Assembly (NCBI GenBank): GCA_946699065.1
Contig: CAMPDV010001716.1
Location: forward strand, 32,200-96,199
Direction: 5' to 3'
Source: Loxodes magnus
Lineage: Eukaryota > Ciliophora > Karyorelictea > Loxodida > Loxodidae
DNA length: 64,000 nt
Numbering within the stretch: the stretch's first letter is position 1; the number at the start of each line of letters is the position of its first letter. Of this stretch, positions 62,661 to 64,000 are shown piece after piece. A program made the position numbers and the translations under genes. The notes beneath the pieces are model-generated. The model was not told the origin of the DNA, ran no database searches, and worked only from the letters and a program-made list of their open reading frames with translations.

Positions 62661-63277
62661 ATGAAGAAGTAACGTAACCCTGCAAATGAAATTGATTCAT
62701 CTAAGGAATTTGGAGACCTTTTGCTTTTAGAGAAAAGAACATTCTAAGGAACATTTTATTTTAATAGAAAACCTTTTAATTTAAATTTATTTGTATTAAT
62801 AAAACTTATTATATCTTAAATGAAATTAAAAATATAAAAGCAATAAAATACTATCTTCAAAAAATTAAGCTTAATTTAAATTACTTTAAGTCCAAAAGTA
62901 ATTTCTTAATAATAGCTTATCATTATAATCTATAAATTATCATTTTAAAGCATTCCATTTTAAATGTTGCTAATATTTGTATAAGTTTAAGATTAAACTA
63001 AAATAAACAATTTCTTATTTTAGTATTTTATAAACTCATAATTTATTTCTGAATATAACAAAATTAATCTCTATTGGTTTAGTTTAAAATCTATCGTAAA
63101 TTTTTTATTTTACAGTATTTTTATATTTTAACTACCTTTATATTATAAAAGGCCCTTTTAAAATATAATATGCTATTAGTAGTTAGTGTTGTCGTTTAGC
63201 GTAGAAAAATAAAAAGCAAGATTTAAAAATATATACTTTTAATTTAATTTTAACAATATTTATCAAATTTTAAAAAA
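62661..63277. other. AT-rich spacer
   Basis: Very AT-rich, nothing recognised. It precedes the last ORF1 gene. Confidence 0.35.
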
Positions 63278-64000
63278 ATGGAAAAACTTGCCAAAGGATG
63301 GATGATTCCAGAAGAGGAGAAGAGGGCCAGAAAGGCTTCCAACCAGCCACCTCTTGCTACCACTCCACATAAGAAAGCAGACAAGCACAAGCATTCTTTG
63401 GAGTCCACTTAAATCCCACTTAAGAAACTAAAAACTAACGAGTAAGGATAATGAATAAGGAGATTCACAACCAACGACAACATGAGAAACCTCACTAAAG
63501 AACAAATCTGCAGCATGGACTAAAATCAGACCCTTAAACTAATCTTCAGGCTAATAAAGACTATAACAGAGCTTGAAGAAGAAACACATAAAATAAGACA
63601 AGGTCTCATTGCTCACGGAGAAGACGATGAGATGCACATGGTCGACAGAAGAGCCAAGGCAGTCGTTTTCTCATAAGTCCAAAAGCTTGAAAACAACATC
63701 TAAACATTGCAACAACAAGATGAAAAGATCTGGGTCAAGCTAGAAGAAAGAATCGAAAAAAGAATAGAAAAAAAAGCACTAGTCTCAGCAACAAGATCCA
63801 ATGGATATAGAATAAATTAAAGTAACAGGATTCAAGAAAATTAAAAAGAAGTGCTACATCTGCTGTAGCACGAAGCCCTTATGAAGAAAATGCCATGAAT
63901 AAAAATGAATAAAAAAAAATTGTGAAACTACTTTTGGAAGAAAAAGAAAACTTCCATGCCCTCAAGTGAAGGAAAGCTGTGGAGGAAAAAAGATAAAAGC
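63278..64000 (+). CDS. ORF1-like protein, runs off the window, one phase change
   Basis: ATG 63278: MEKLAKGWMIPEEEKRARKA, then SNQPPLATTPHKKADKHKHS. GC content is above that of the surroundings. A coiled coil (IKTITELEEETHKIRQGL; VQKLENNIQTLQQQDEKIW) is followed by QQQDPMDIEQIKVTGFKKIK, then KKCYICCSTKPLWRKC at about 63852-63893, with Pro at the His position and TGA for the Trp of LWRKC. A one-base shift in the A run near 63765-63776 separates the two halves: a mutation, or slippage during translation. Otherwise well preserved. Confidence 0.6.

Noticed and set aside
1-64000. Tetrahymena/Paramecium-type code (UGA only as stop)
   Set aside because: It would break nearly all conserved genes at positions where paralogues have TGG for Trp.
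1-64000. CRISPR array, bacterial operon or organelle DNA
   Set aside because: No regularly spaced repeats, no ribosome-binding sites, and the tRNA, RT and USP content is eukaryotic nuclear.

Overview
The window is AT-rich nuclear DNA from a ciliate that appears to use a karyorelict-type genetic code, with UAA and UAG read as glutamine and UGA read as tryptophan but also used as the stop. Four lines of evidence support this. (1) A tRNA gene on the minus strand at 41178-41249 has anticodon UUA, which reads UAA. (2) Ubiquitin-specific protease (USP) genes are open for about 400 codons only if TAA and TAG are sense. (3) In USP and reverse-transcriptase paralogues, in-frame TGA in one copy stands exactly where another copy has TGG. 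(4) The intact genes end at TGA. A Loxodes-like karyorelict is the best guess. A reading made with the standard code breaks every real gene here, so short standard-code ORFs are nearly all spurious. Because no codon is an absolute stop under this code, an open frame alone is weak evidence; I relied on motifs, paralogue comparison and first-position G bias.

Layout. 1-5.4 kb: the C-terminal part of a LINE-type ORF2 (reverse transcriptase), then repeat A, an ORF1-type gene and part of repeat C. 5.4-14 kb: mostly AT-rich, with an ORF1 relic, repeat A, and a minus-strand LINE ORF2 relic that has endonuclease and reverse-transcriptase motifs. 15.2-16.6 kb: an unrecognised coding gene. 18-31 kb: three USP genes or relics, one unrecognised minus-strand gene, several ORF1 relics, repeat B, and an ORF1 inverted repeat around the third USP. 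31.5-33.8 kb and 55.8-59.9 kb are the two arms of a long inverted duplication. 35-38 kb: a decayed ORF2 split by a complete ORF1-only element with a target-site duplication. 39 kb: a small RING2/IBR-type zinc protein. 41 kb: the tRNA. 44-46.4 kb: an intact USP with a divergent minus-strand neighbour, partly duplicated at 50.5-51.7 kb. 47-55 kb: more ORF1 genes and USP relics. 60-64 kb: a cluster of well-preserved ORF1 genes, including an ORF1-only element inserted into the zinc knuckle of another ORF1.

Two things dominate. The first is a USP family of six copies in 41 kb, two of them intact. The second is a large population of retroelement ORF1 genes, all built as a basic or coiled-coil region, a short M-E/D-I/V-E motif and one zinc knuckle. 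At least two of these are stand-alone mobile units of about 960 bp with ATT-repeat tails and 12-bp target-site duplications. Non-coding repeats A and C, and one ORF1-bearing relic, share a 33-nt terminal hairpin with compensatory base changes, which suggests a shared 3' recognition module.
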